From NCBI GenBank assembly GCA_963924555.1, contig OZ004591.1, positions 1,798,001-1,862,000 on the forward strand: a stretch of 64,000 nucleotides of DNA, in the 5' to 3' direction. The notes below the pieces were generated by a model. That model saw nothing but the letters and a program-made list of their open reading frames with translations, was not told where the DNA came from and ran no database searches. Positions within the stretch are counted from its first letter, which is position 1, and the number at the start of each line of letters is the position of its first letter. Source of the stretch: Crambe crambe (taxonomy: Eukaryota; Porifera; Demospongiae; Poecilosclerida; Crambeidae). The position numbers were made by a program, and so were the translations under genes. Positions 54,754 through 64,000 of the stretch are shown here, one piece after another.

Positions 54754-55060
54754 TGTCAGGATACACCCCTGACATGTAATCTGAACTGTGGATTAACACT
54801 TATGTTTGTGTTTAATTGTTACTTCTGTGTGTCATGTGAATTTTATGTTGTGCTAATGTGTGGACTCTTTGATGTGTGTCTAGAACTTTCTGTGTGTGTG
54901 GATTATTGGATTCGGGAAGGAGAGAGATAGCTAGCTGATCTAGGAGAGATCAGGGTAGTTCTATTTGTTTTTGTAAGAGATTTAACATTTACTATAATAA
55001 CATTTTAAAAGCTGCATCTGCTCACTACTTGTAGTGCATTGTTGACGAGAGTTCCTGATA
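54754..55060 (+). repeat. 5' LTR (307 bases)
   Basis: Followed at once by TTTGGTGGCAGCGGTG, the likely primer binding site region. Confidence 0.85.
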
Positions 55061-55090
55061 TTTGGTGGCAGCGGTGTTGACATCGAAAAG

Positions 55091-56137
55091 ATGACCGAAG
55101 AACCCAGACGGACACGGAAAGCTGCGGCTCAGCATGAGTCAACAGAGATGATGGCAATGTTTATGGAGATGTTGAAAGTCCAGGATGAAAGACGACTTTT
55201 GGAAGAAGAAAAACGCCGAGAGGAAGAGGCTCGACGCTTGGAGCAAGAAGAAGAACGTCGACATTCAGAAGCAGAAAAACGCCAAGAGGAAGAGGCTCGA
55301 CGCTTAGAGCAAGAAGAAGAACGTCGACGTTCGGAAGCAGAAAAACGCCGAGAGGAAGAGGCTCGACGCTTGGAGCAAGAAGAAGAACGTCAAGCAGAAA
55401 AACGCCATGAGGAAGAGGCTAGACGACTGGAACAAGAAGAAGAAAGACGCCACGAATGGGAGCAAGAGATGCAACAAAGACAGGAGAAGCTGATGGAATT
55501 GTTTTTGAGAAGAACAGAGGAACCAAAGGACCCAACTATGCCTCGTGCAAAGTTGCACAAATTTGTTGAGGAAAGCGATGATATTGAGGCATTCCTTGAG
55601 GGTTTTGAGGCAACTGCGACATCAGGAAAATGGCCCAAGGAGAGATGGACAAGTCAGCTTGTAACTGTGCTGTCAGGAAAGGGATTGTTAGCCTATTCTA
55701 AGCTGGATGCCGAAGCGAAACAAATGTACGAAACAGTGAAGACACAGGTGCTTGAGGCCTACAGCGTGTCTGCAGATGTGTACAGATTGCGATTCCTGGA
55801 CAATACTTATGATCGAAAGAATCCAAAGCAATGGGGTCGTTGGGTGAAACTCCAGTTCGATTGCTGGTTACAAGCAAGAGATATGGATGCTTACACCTTG
55901 ATATTGCTGGAGAGGTTACTGCAACGACTGCCCACAAGACTACAAGTTAGGATGAGGGAGCTTCAACACAAGACATTTGACGACCTAATGAAGTCCATCT
56001 GTGCCCATGAAAGTGCTTGGATAGCTGATGAAAGAAGTGGCAGAACCAAGTGGCAAGGAAGAAGCAAGCATCCAGATGATAAGGGAAAGGAAGCAAATCT
56101 CAAATCTGAACTAAGTTCCAAGAGAAGGAGAAATTGA
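55091..56137 (+). CDS. gag-like part of the LTR fossil
   Basis: 348 codons. Residues about 30-145 form a highly charged coiled coil built of near-repeats of EEEARRLEQEEERR. The remainder resembles a retrotransposon gag capsid region (FLDNTYDRKNPKQWGRWVKL). It begins 31 bases after the LTR. Fossil element. Confidence 0.7.
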   Translation: MTEEPRRTRKAAAQHESTEMMAMFMEMLKVQDERRLLEEEKRREEEARRLEQEEERRHSEAEKRQEEEARRLEQEEERRRSEAEKRREEEARRLEQEEERQAEKRHEEEARRLEQEEERRHEWEQEMQQRQEKLMELFLRRTEEPKDPTMPRAKLHKFVEESDDIEAFLEGFEATATSGKWPKERWTSQLVTVLSGKGLLAYSKLDAEAKQMYETVKTQVLEAYSVSADVYRLRFLDNTYDRKNPKQWGRWVKLQFDCWLQARDMDAYTLILLERLLQRLPTRLQVRMRELQHKTFDDLMKSICAHESAWIADERSGRTKWQGRSKHPDDKGKEANLKSELSSKRRRN

Positions 56138-56649
56138 AGAAGTCAAAAGATGGAGAGAGCAGCGGAGAAAAGAAATGGGACCGTGAGCGAGGGCCCAAGT
56201 GTTTCAACTGTCAGAAGTGGGGTCACATCAAGGCACGGTGTCCAGAAGCAGCTGAGACTATCAACTATGGAGGACAAGACCAAGAGAATGGGGACCAAAC
56301 TCGATGGCAGATGGAGGGCAAGGTGAATGGAAAGCCTTCTAAGAAGCTACTGCTTGATAGTGGAGCTACCCGTACATTTGTCCACCCAAGGATGTTGACA
56401 GATAAGGATATGTTGGGCTGGAAGAGGTTGTTCAAGACAGCGAGTGACAACCTGGTCCAATTACCAATGGCAAGAGCCAGGATTGAAGTGGAGGGAAAGC
56501 AGTACGATTTGACGGTTGCAGTGTCAGACTCAATTGAACTTGATGCACTTTTGGGGAATGATATTCCAGACTTCCCAAAACTTCTAATGATGGCAGCCAG
56601 GAATTATGACAGTGCTTTGGTGGTAACGAGAGCACAGACCCGAAAATAA
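56134..56649 (+). CDS. Zinc knuckle and protease part of the LTR fossil
   Basis: CCHC knuckle CFNCQKWGHIKARC, then an aspartic protease site LLLDSGATRTFV. The first codon overlaps the end of the preceding frame, as is common for gag-pol boundaries. Fossil element. Confidence 0.7.
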   Translation: MKKSKDGESSGEKKWDRERGPKCFNCQKWGHIKARCPEAAETINYGGQDQENGDQTRWQMEGKVNGKPSKKLLLDSGATRTFVHPRMLTDKDMLGWKRLFKTASDNLVQLPMARARIEVEGKQYDLTVAVSDSIELDALLGNDIPDFPKLLMMAARNYDSALVVTRAQTRK

Positions 56650-57019
56650 GAACAAGAAGACATAGAAGCCAGGCAGAGAGAAGCAGAAGATGAAGTAGCT
56701 ACACCCAGAACCATTGCTAGAAGATGACACCATGGAGAGATATGAACTCTCAGAGTCGGACCTCAGAAATTTGGGTGCTGCTAGGGTGAAGGAGACTACT
56801 AAGCAGTGACCTGAGACCATTGACAAAGACAAGCTAGCTGCCTTGCAGAGAGAGGATCCTACTTTGAAAGATGCTTGGAGACAGGCAGACGATGGCAAAG
56901 GACTCTACTGCTGGAAAGATGGCCTGCTTATCTGACACAAAGAGGACCCTGACTCAGATGTTCACTCACTTAACCCACTTCTTGTTCTTCCACAGGTATG
57001 TCGTGAGGAAGTCCTCAAG

Positions 57020-57902
57020 ATGGCTCATTCTACTCCAATTGCTGGACACTTTGGAAGGAAGAGAACACTGAGCCGACTGAACACCAGATTCAACTGGCCA
57101 GGAATCAGGAAGGACGTCGCCCAGGTGTGCAAATCTTGTCCAAAATGCCAGAAAGCAAACCCAGTGAAGAGTAAGAGGGCACCACTCCAGCCACTGCCAG
57201 TGATTGATGTACCTTTCCGAAGAATAGCCATGGATGTTTTTGGCCCTCTAAAAAGGACAAAGAGAGGAAATAAGTACGTATTAGTCATCATGGATTACGC
57301 AACCAAATGGCCTGAAGCATTTCCATTAAAGATGGTTGACAGTGAGACAGTTGCAAGAACTCTCATTGAAGTATTTGCCAGAGTAGGAATTCCAGATGAA
57401 ATCTTAACTGACAACGGCTCCAATTTCACCCTGATGGAAAAATTTCACGCTCTGACAGGAGTCAAACACATCAGGACTAGTGCGTACCACCCTGAGACGG
57501 ATGGCATGGTCGAAAGATTTAATGCTACGTTGAAGAAGACCCTAAGGAAGTTGGTTGACAAATCGACAGAAGATTGGGATACCTGATGTGGGCCTTGCAG
57601 AACGTTGGAAAGAAGATACTACAGATCCAGTACCAGTCGTGGAACGAATGAGACGAAGAGAAAGAATGGAACGAGTGCGAGAGTCAATGAGAGAGAATGA
57701 ACAGAAAGCCAAAACTCAACACAAGAAGTACCATGACAGGAAAACAACCACCCGAGACTTCAAAGAGGGAGATATTGTGCTAGTCTTCCTCCCCAGGAAA
57801 CAGAACAAGTTGCTGACAGAGTGGCTAGGGCCGTACCCTATCCTACAGAAGAAGTCAGTAATCAACTTTCCACCAACCAGCAGAGAGATCTCAAGGAGCT
57901 AA
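57020..57902 (+). CDS. Integrase part of the LTR fossil
   Basis: H2C2 finger (GHFGRKR...CKSCPKC), catalytic core with MDVFGPL, TDNGSNF and YHPETDGMVERFN, and a GPY-like C-terminal module ending EWLGPYPI. It lies upstream of the reverse transcriptase. Fossil element. Confidence 0.75.
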
Positions 57903-58420
57903 AAAAGGAGTTTGCAGATGTTATTAGTGACATACCGGGAAGAACAGATGTTGTTGAGCATAGTGTGGACACGGGAGAGGCAAGCCCAGTCAGGCTGCCG
58001 CCTTACAGGATTCCCCAAGCACTAAGAGACACCTTGAGAGAAGAAATCAAAGAAATGTTGACACAAGGAATCATCGTGCCATCAACTAGCTGCACCAATC
58101 ATCCTAGTACCCAAAAAGGATGGCTGTGTGTTGACTTCAGAAGGTTGAACCACGTACGTTACCAAAGCCGATCCATACCCCATACCCAGAGTAGAGGAAC
58201 TGATCGACCATCTGGGAAATGCCAAATACATCACCGCACTGGACCTCACAAAAGGTTATTGGCAAGTACCAGTTGAGAAGGAAAGTCAAAAGAAGACGGC
58301 TTTCATCACCCCATTTGGGAAGTATGAGTTCACAACGATGCCTTTTGGATTAATGGGAGCACCCTCAACCTTCCAGCGTCTGATGGACAAAGTTCTGGAA
58401 GATGTTCACCAATTTGCACG
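57821..58420 (+). CDS. Reverse transcriptase part of the LTR fossil
   Basis: Recognisable RT segments: VRLPPYRIPQALRD, LCVDFRRLN and MPFGLMGAPSTFQRLMD. Fossil element; incomplete. Confidence 0.65.
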
Positions 58421-58960
58421 CAGCACCTCTATCTGACCTGACGAAGGCCTCGGCTTCAAACAAAGTTGAATGGAAAGAGGAGCAAAACAAAGCATTTGTA
58501 GAGCTGAAGAAACGACTGACAGCTGAACCGATACTGAGGAACCCAGATTTCTCCATACCATTCGTATTACAAACCGATGCGTCAGACCTGGGAATCAGAT
58601 CAGTGTTAACACAAGTGGACGATCAAGGAGAGGAGCATCCAGTGGCATTTGCATCACGAAAACTACTACCAAGGGAGAGACGATACGCTGCTGTCGAGAA
58701 GGAGTGTCTTGTAGTTGTGGAAGGTATACGAACCTTCCGAGTTTACTTAGAAGGGAGACATTTCCAAGTACAAACTGATCACAGATCATTGGAATACTTA
58801 CACAAGATGAGAGACAGTAACGGGCGACTGTCAAGGTGGAGCCTTTACCTCCAGCCATTCGATTTCTCCATCAATCACCGACCAGGAAGACAAAATGGAA
58901 ATGCGGATGGATTCTCTCGAGAAAATTCTGCCCCCAATATTGCCGACTTGAAGGAGGGGG
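58402..58960 (+). CDS. RNase H part of the LTR fossil
   Basis: LQTDASDLGIRSVL, EKECLVVVEGIR and TDHRSLEYL mark a gypsy RNase H domain; the end lies next to the purine tract. Fossil element. Confidence 0.72.
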
Positions 58961-58963
58961 AGA

Positions 58964-59251
58964 TGTCAGGATACACCCCTGACATGTATAAATCTGAACT
59001 GTGGATTAACACTTATGTTTGTGTTTAATTGTTACTTCTGTGTGTCATGTGAATTTTATGTTGTGCTAATGTGTGGACTCTTTGATGTGTGTCTAGAACT
59101 TTCTGTGTGTGTAGAAGGAGAGAGATAGCTAGCTGATCTAGGAGAGATCAGGGTAGTTTTATTTGTTTTTGTAAGAGATTTAACATTTACTATAATAACA
59201 TTTTAAAAGCTGCATCTGCTCGCTACTTGTTGTTGACGAGAGTTCCTGACA
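58964..59251 (+). repeat. 3' LTR (288 bases)
   Basis: Preceded by the purine tract at 58951-58963; length difference from the 5' LTR is due to short indels. Confidence 0.85.
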
Positions 59252-59501
59252 GATGACCACTGCTCAAAAAAGTAAGGAAACAAGAAGGATGGAAATGGAA
59301 TCAATCTTTGTTCTGTATATCCAGCCAACAATCCCTACATATACGTACATTACTACACTATAATCTGAAGCTACCCGACGTATATGTAGGGATTGTTGGC
59401 TGGATATACAGAACAAAGATTGATCCCATTTCCATCCTTCTTGTTTCCTTACTTTTTTGAGCAGTGGTCATCCCTACATCTTTTTTTTTTCATTTCATGA
59501 A

Positions 59502-59504
<3 letters not shown>

Positions 59505-59537
<33 letters not shown>
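59505..59537. repeat. GA microsatellite
   Basis: Counterpart of the TC tract at 47298-47336. Confidence 0.75.
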
Positions 59538-59540
<3 letters not shown>

Positions 59541-61319
59541 ATAGCCATGTGCAGGGGTTTTATGTCTATAGGCGATTATATGAGTATAGGTACAGTAAGG
59601 CAAATTCTTGAGTAAATCCAAGCTTGTGGCAGGTTGAAGATGCTGAAAAGTGAGGAAGGATGCAACTATTCATGATGATAGCCACTTTGGTTTGGTATCC
59701 ACCGAACCAATGATCTAGTTTGTAAAAAATATTATTGGCCTGGTTATTTCAACCTCTGTATAATAGCTATCATGTAGCTAAGCAATTCATTTGTATAAAA
59801 ATTTTCCCCATGTCAACGTAAACTCATGCATAATTTTATTGTAGATGTTTTGACACTTGTTTATAAACCTGTTCAATATTGGAAGAAGGATTTAATGTTA
59901 TTTGATGAGGACAAAACTGCCTTACTACAGGCCAAGTGGCTTCTGGTATTAAGAACAGTTTCCAAATGTGAAAGGATACGATTACAGCCCACTTCACTAG
60001 CAGTGCATTCATTCAGAGAAGGGAGCGCCTGAATGTTGCGCCTGAATGTTTATGGCTCTCACTGGATAGCTATAGCTGGTGATAGTTCTCTTCGGACTGT
60101 CAACATTATATGATAACCTTCATGAGGGATGTGTCCATGTACAACCATGCAGAACTCTGGAAGAACAAAAAATGGATTGGTATTGTAATAGCTATGTGTG
60201 CTAAGTAGCTATACAGATAAAAAATCATTAATATCATGTCCATATCAGGGGGTCCCCAAAATTCTTGAGGGATCTCCATATTTATAATTAATTTGGGCAT
60301 GGGGGGGGGGTCCCCAAAATAACTTAAAAATGGGGATGAGGGTCCATAATTAGGGGGTTCCCCATATTTATGAAAATTTGGGCATGGGGTCCCCAAAAAT
60401 GGGGATGGGGGCCCTAATTTTGTGGGGGTCCCCATTTTTACTTGACACTGTAACATGGATGGTATACACGTTCCGTTTGAATCTAATAATCTTTCCGTGA
60501 CCCATGAGAGAGATTCCATAATGGTATTCATTGATTATTTCAACGTACAAGCACACTGCTGCCCTTACAGTGAGAAGAGAGGATGATTACTGACCAGTTT
60601 CCATCTTGATATTGTAACATATGCCAACCGCAATACACAATGTTTATTCCAACGGAATGTGAATGTATCCTATTTTCACGGAATTCCGTGAAAATCTGGC
60701 GCATGCGCAAGCAGTGTATACCATGAAGAGTGAAGTGACTAATAGAGACATAGAACTCATCCTGTGTAGAGCACACAAGTACCAAAACTCTGGGACGCAG
60801 CCCTGGATAGAGGCACAGCCAGCACCACTGCCTTACAGAACTTGTATAGGGAGCCGACCAGGCCCTCGTATGGTTCCAGCCCTTGCCCTCGATGTGATGT
60901 GTCAGATTTGGAGGGCAATTCGCACTTTGAGCACTATATCGCAACTCACTCCTCTGTCATGGATCCTCCATGCTCTGACGGTGACCATCACCAGAACCCG
61001 ACTGGACACTTGTTATAAATCATTTTTATGAGTAGCCTCCCTCAGTCACCTGTCATTTTTTCCCCCTGTTTTATTTTTGCATATGCCCTTTGGGCTTTAC
61101 ATTGCTAAGATTGATTGATTGATTTGATTGATTGGCCCTATTAATTTTTTCCCCCTCCCCCGAAAAAAAAAAAAAGGGGGCTCACACGCAAAATTAAAAG
61201 GCAATTAATTCGTAAGGGAGCCGGAGGGCTATTGATAACCGTAACGTCACGTAGTTAGTTCTTAGTGCTGCACACTAAGTGCTTCTCCAAAGACTCTAAG
61301 CAGGAGGTATTTTTTTGCC
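59538..61319. other. Right-arm copy of the duplicated noncoding stretch
   Basis: Reverse complement of 45597-47297; no supported gene. The 68-codon frame is at 59826-60032. Confidence 0.45.
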
Positions 61320-61395
61320 ATGGGCAGTATCTTTGCAGTACTTCTAATGTCCTTACTATTATTAGGACCAGAACCATCCTTCGCCGGACACGAGA
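61320..61395 (+). CDS. Fourth signal peptide exon of the Ig receptor family
   Basis: Intact 76-base exon encoding MGSIFAVLLMSLLLLGPEPS, with a GTGAGT donor, phase 1. It is the inverted partner of 41714-41789. No Ig1 exon appears within 2.6 kb downstream, where the pseudogenes have theirs at 1.9 kb; either this is an orphan exon or, as on the other arm, intron 1 is expanded beyond the window edge. Confidence 0.55.
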
Positions 61396-61687
61396 GTGAG
61401 TTCACTGCTATGCTAGCTAGTAATCGGGTTGCCAATAATCAGACACTACCTATAATCAGACGCCGTATTTCAGTTTTAATATAGAGCTCCACAGCACTGA
61501 ATATGAGTGTCTAAGAACCTTCCCAAAAGAATTATTACTAGGGCAATGTACAACATTTGAGTCACAGCAAGCGAGCAAGCAAGTATTCCTATAGGCTTGC
61601 TGATAGCTGTTCTCCTTAGCTAGAAGATTTTGATGTGAGTTTTATATGTAAGTTGGCAGGCAGCTGCATACATAGAAAACTGTAATG

Positions 61688-62073
61688 CTTCAGTGGCGGA
61701 TCTAGGGAATACTCATTGTATTCGAACGAACTACCCCTACTAGCTGGTTGTCTAGACTTTGTTATTGCAGCGTTGGCCCTGTTGGCCCTCAGGCACAATA
61801 CTAAACTACATGTACCGCCAGTAGCGTTGCACACTCAATAGTATTAGTGCATGTTTGTATACCCTATTCAACAGCATGCCACCCACAATGGTTTGTATTA
61901 GCTGGTATATCTAACAGCATGCCACAAGATTGTCTGCATTAGCAATAATGAGAATTGCTGATAAAGACTCTCTTGTTCAAACATCAAGTGGGCGCAAAAG
62001 GGCTTGGTTAAGAAAAGTGGGCGTGGCTAGGCCAAATTTTTCCCATTCAAAATCCTGGATCCGCCCCTGTGCT
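61688..62073. mobile_element. CAG-ended element without hAT insertions
   Basis: Ends CAGTGGCGGATCTAGG and CCTGGATCCGCCCCTG; pre-insertion form of 39088-41425. Confidence 0.55.
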
Positions 62074-62167
62074 TACCTCACAGTACTTAGATAAGCCTAG
62101 TGTTTAGTCTGGCATAGCCAGCCCCAGGCACTTCCGGAACTCCAGCGCAAGGGTCTGGTAACACACA

Positions 62168-62617
62168 TAGCCTCGCGCCAGGCTCTCAGGAAGGGGGAGG
62201 GGGAAGGAAAAGAGAGCCTGGTTGCCACTGTCTGCGCATGCGCTGATTTTTCCGCGATTTTGCGGAATCCGGATACTTGCCTGTACATGTCCGCAACACT
62301 AAACGTCATAGGTCAAAGTACATTGTTGCTCAAAATGTCTACTACTGCTCAGTTGTCCTTTTCGCCCTCGAAACAAGGATTGTCACCCACTGCTTCTTCA
62401 TTGCAGTAGTGTTACCCAAGATGAGGACACTTCTATTGCTGTTCACTACAAACGACAAACCCTCGTGGTCGAAACCATGTTTAAATGACGTTTTATGACT
62501 AACATAGCACGCGCGTGGTGATTCGTGGCTTAAAAAATCAGCGCATGCGCAGACAGTGGCAACCAGGCTCTCTTTTTCCTTCCCCCTCCCCCTTCCTGAG
62601 AGCCTGGCGCAAGGCTA
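62168..62617. mobile_element. MULE-type MITE, inverted-arm copy
   Basis: 450 bases, duplication GTAACACACA on both sides; partner of 38549-38998. Confidence 0.75.
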
Positions 62618-63080
62618 GTAACACACAATACTTCGACTTGTTCCCGTTTAGCAGAAATCCTGCTAAAACGATGAATATCATTAACTGATGCATTATGACG
62701 TTTAATGACTCGTGGTAGCTATAACAACCATAATTATTACAGGATCATTAGGCGCGCGAGATGTGTTGCTATGACAATTAAACTGGTCAACGTAATTTTA
62801 CGACACTAAAATGTCATATTACGTCACTAAAAAATTTAGGCCGGGAACAAGTCAAAGTATTGTGTGTTACCAGACCCTTACGCTGGAGTTCCGGAAGTGC
62901 CTGGGGCTGGCTGCGCACGCCAGAAAAGGCTGTAGAAATGTTGAGCTGATAGTTGATTTATGCTTTGCTGTTGAGTTATGTAAGTGGCAGGCAGCTGCAT
63001 GCATAGAAAGCAAGTACTTACCACAAAGCACTTAGATATGTCTAGTGCCTACAATCCACTTAGATAAGCCTAGCCCTACT

Positions 63081-63308
63081 CAGAGCCGCCGGAAGCAATT
63101 CTGAGGTGGTCAGGCTAAATATGCGCGCGTAAAATTTTTACTGACCACGCCCACTTCATAACCACACCCACCTATATTAACGGTTAACACGTGGGGAATT
63201 TTTTAATGTTGACGACCATTACCAATGTTGTTGACCATTACCAATGTTGTTTGATCGATAAGTGATCCGGTTTTTGCCTGACCAGCCGGAGCGGTTCCGG
63301 CTGCCCTG
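63081..63308. mobile_element. CAG-ended MITE, 228 bases, only in the right arm
   Basis: Ends CAGAGCCGCCGGAA / TTCCGGCTGCCCTG with the 5-base duplication CTACT. The left arm near 38085-38095 has the single target CCCTACTATCC. An internal repeat of GTTGACCATTACCAAT is visible. Confidence 0.75.
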
Positions 63309-64000
63309 CTACTATCCACCATGCTATAAACAAAGCGATGTAGAAATCGATCAAGCAATTACAATTGGAGCATGCCATAAATGCACACGCAGGGCGCTAC
63401 TATTGCACGACACATACATACGCCTGGGGCATTTTGGACCGTAGATAGACATAGATATATTTCAAAATTTTCAATGAGTCATGACCTGAGAGTCAGCTCA
63501 CTCTCTGCAATTAATACGCATACGCTGCTGTGCATTTTGTGATTTAGATCTATAGTAGTCTAGCAAGGTCCATTGCAGAGTCTCCAACCTAGCACAAAAT
63601 TACAGTATAGATAATAAGCTCCTAACACAGATCTGACATTCAGCATACATGTCTTCCATACAATTCCCCCCCCCCCCCCCCCCCCCCACCAAGCAAAAAA
63701 AAAATCCTGTATCAATCCCTGCCCTGTATACTGAAGAATCAGATAGTGCATAGCTAGATAGGGTTCCAATACTAGCAGCTGCTGGCGGGAGGTTATTTTC
63801 TTATTGCTTCATTGTTTTGTCTCAAAGGTCCTGTCTTCATCATTCACCATGGGCTTTCCCAAAAGAGCTGTTTGTGTGAAGCCGGTATTTTCCAAACATG
63901 CATGCTCTGAATATTTTTGATGCAGTGACATTTCAGTACGTGGGCAGTGGACAGGAAACAATTTATTCCTTTAATATAACCATTGTGCGTACCTGTCACT

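Larger units (their letters stand above)
54754..59251 (+). mobile_element. Fossil LTR retrotransposon with integrase-before-RT order (Gmr1-like Ty3/gypsy)
   Basis: Two LTRs (54754-55060 and 58964-59251) begin TGTCAGG and end CCTGAYA, flanked by the 5-base duplication GATGA. Order of parts: gag, protease, integrase (Ty3/gypsy type with H2C2 finger and GPY-like end), reverse transcriptase, RNase H, purine tract AAGGAGGGGGAGA. This is the order known for Gmr1-type elements, not the usual gypsy order. It is shorter than a full element and broken, with several interruptions in pol. LTRs are very similar apart from short indels, so the insertion is fairly recent. Confidence 0.85.
54703..59505. mobile_element. 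Foldback element, A family, split by the LTR retrotransposon
   Basis: Left 51 bases at 54703-54753, remainder at 59257-59505. Reuniting sequence is GTAGGGATGA/CCACTGCTC, as in other A-family copies; GATGA is doubled by the insertion. Confidence 0.75.
59257..64000. repeat. Inverted duplication C, right arm (continues past the window)
   Basis: Partner of 37090-47502. It holds the pre-insertion states for the MULE (near 61220) and hAT (near 61740), and its own insertion at 63081-63308. Confidence 0.85.

Noticed and set aside
55304-56898. Minus-strand frames over the LTR element
   Set aside because: Shadows of gag and pol frames; low-complexity composition comes from the coiled-coil coding sequence.
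1-64000. CRISPR array or prokaryotic operon
   Set aside because: Repeats are transposon-like inverted or dispersed units without regular spacers; introns and Ig domains show an animal genome.

Overview
Raw sequence shows an AT-rich metazoan locus with GT-AG introns (one only 54 bases long), phase 1 immunoglobulin (Ig) exons, animal-type transposons and almost no unique host genes. My best guess is an early-branching marine invertebrate, most likely a demosponge. That is an inference from gene style and repeat content, not a proof.

The locus is built around one family of cell-surface Ig receptors: signal peptide, about seven Ig-like domains, one membrane helix and a short tyrosine-bearing tail. 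One set of exons is open in every frame and lies in order on the minus strand: signal peptide exon at 41.8 kb, Ig exons at 27.4-24.8 kb, membrane and tail exons at 6.1-5.4 kb. Exon phases add up to an exact 860-residue protein, so I propose one gene of about 36 kb whose first and eighth introns (14 and 19 kb) were filled by transposons. A tandem neighbour (1-5.1 kb, minus) and an inverted copy (48.3-53.5 kb, plus) are pseudogenes that share several disabling changes, so one was copied from the other after decay began. A fourth signal peptide exon (61.3 kb, plus) reads out of the window.

The 5.4-41.8 kb interval holds, from left to right: a broken tyrosine-recombinase retroelement (6.5-9.5 kb); a long array of palindromic (foldback) elements and their companion 'bodies' (10.5-22 kb); a fossil ORF1 of the same kind of retroelement (22.2-23.1 kb); the Ig exons; a second foldback array (29-35.5 kb); and a patchwork of small DNA transposons and a hAT element (35-41.4 kb). 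The foldback families share one design: short hairpin, then GTAGGG(A/T)TR, then a long inverted repeat, then a body with promoter-like motifs, then a terminal hairpin followed by an ATT microsatellite.

Around the inverted Ig pseudogene lies a second, younger inverted duplication: 37.1-47.5 kb against 59.3-64.0 kb. The two arms are nearly identical but differ by clean insertions (a 3.7 kb MULE, a 1.28 kb hAT, a 228-base element), so each arm supplies empty sites for the other. Between them, a 4.5 kb LTR retrotransposon fossil with the unusual order integrase before reverse transcriptase sits inside a foldback element.

Taken together, this looks like a rapidly rearranging receptor cluster in which inverted duplication, pseudogene decay and transposon nesting can be read in relative order from target-site duplications and empty sites.
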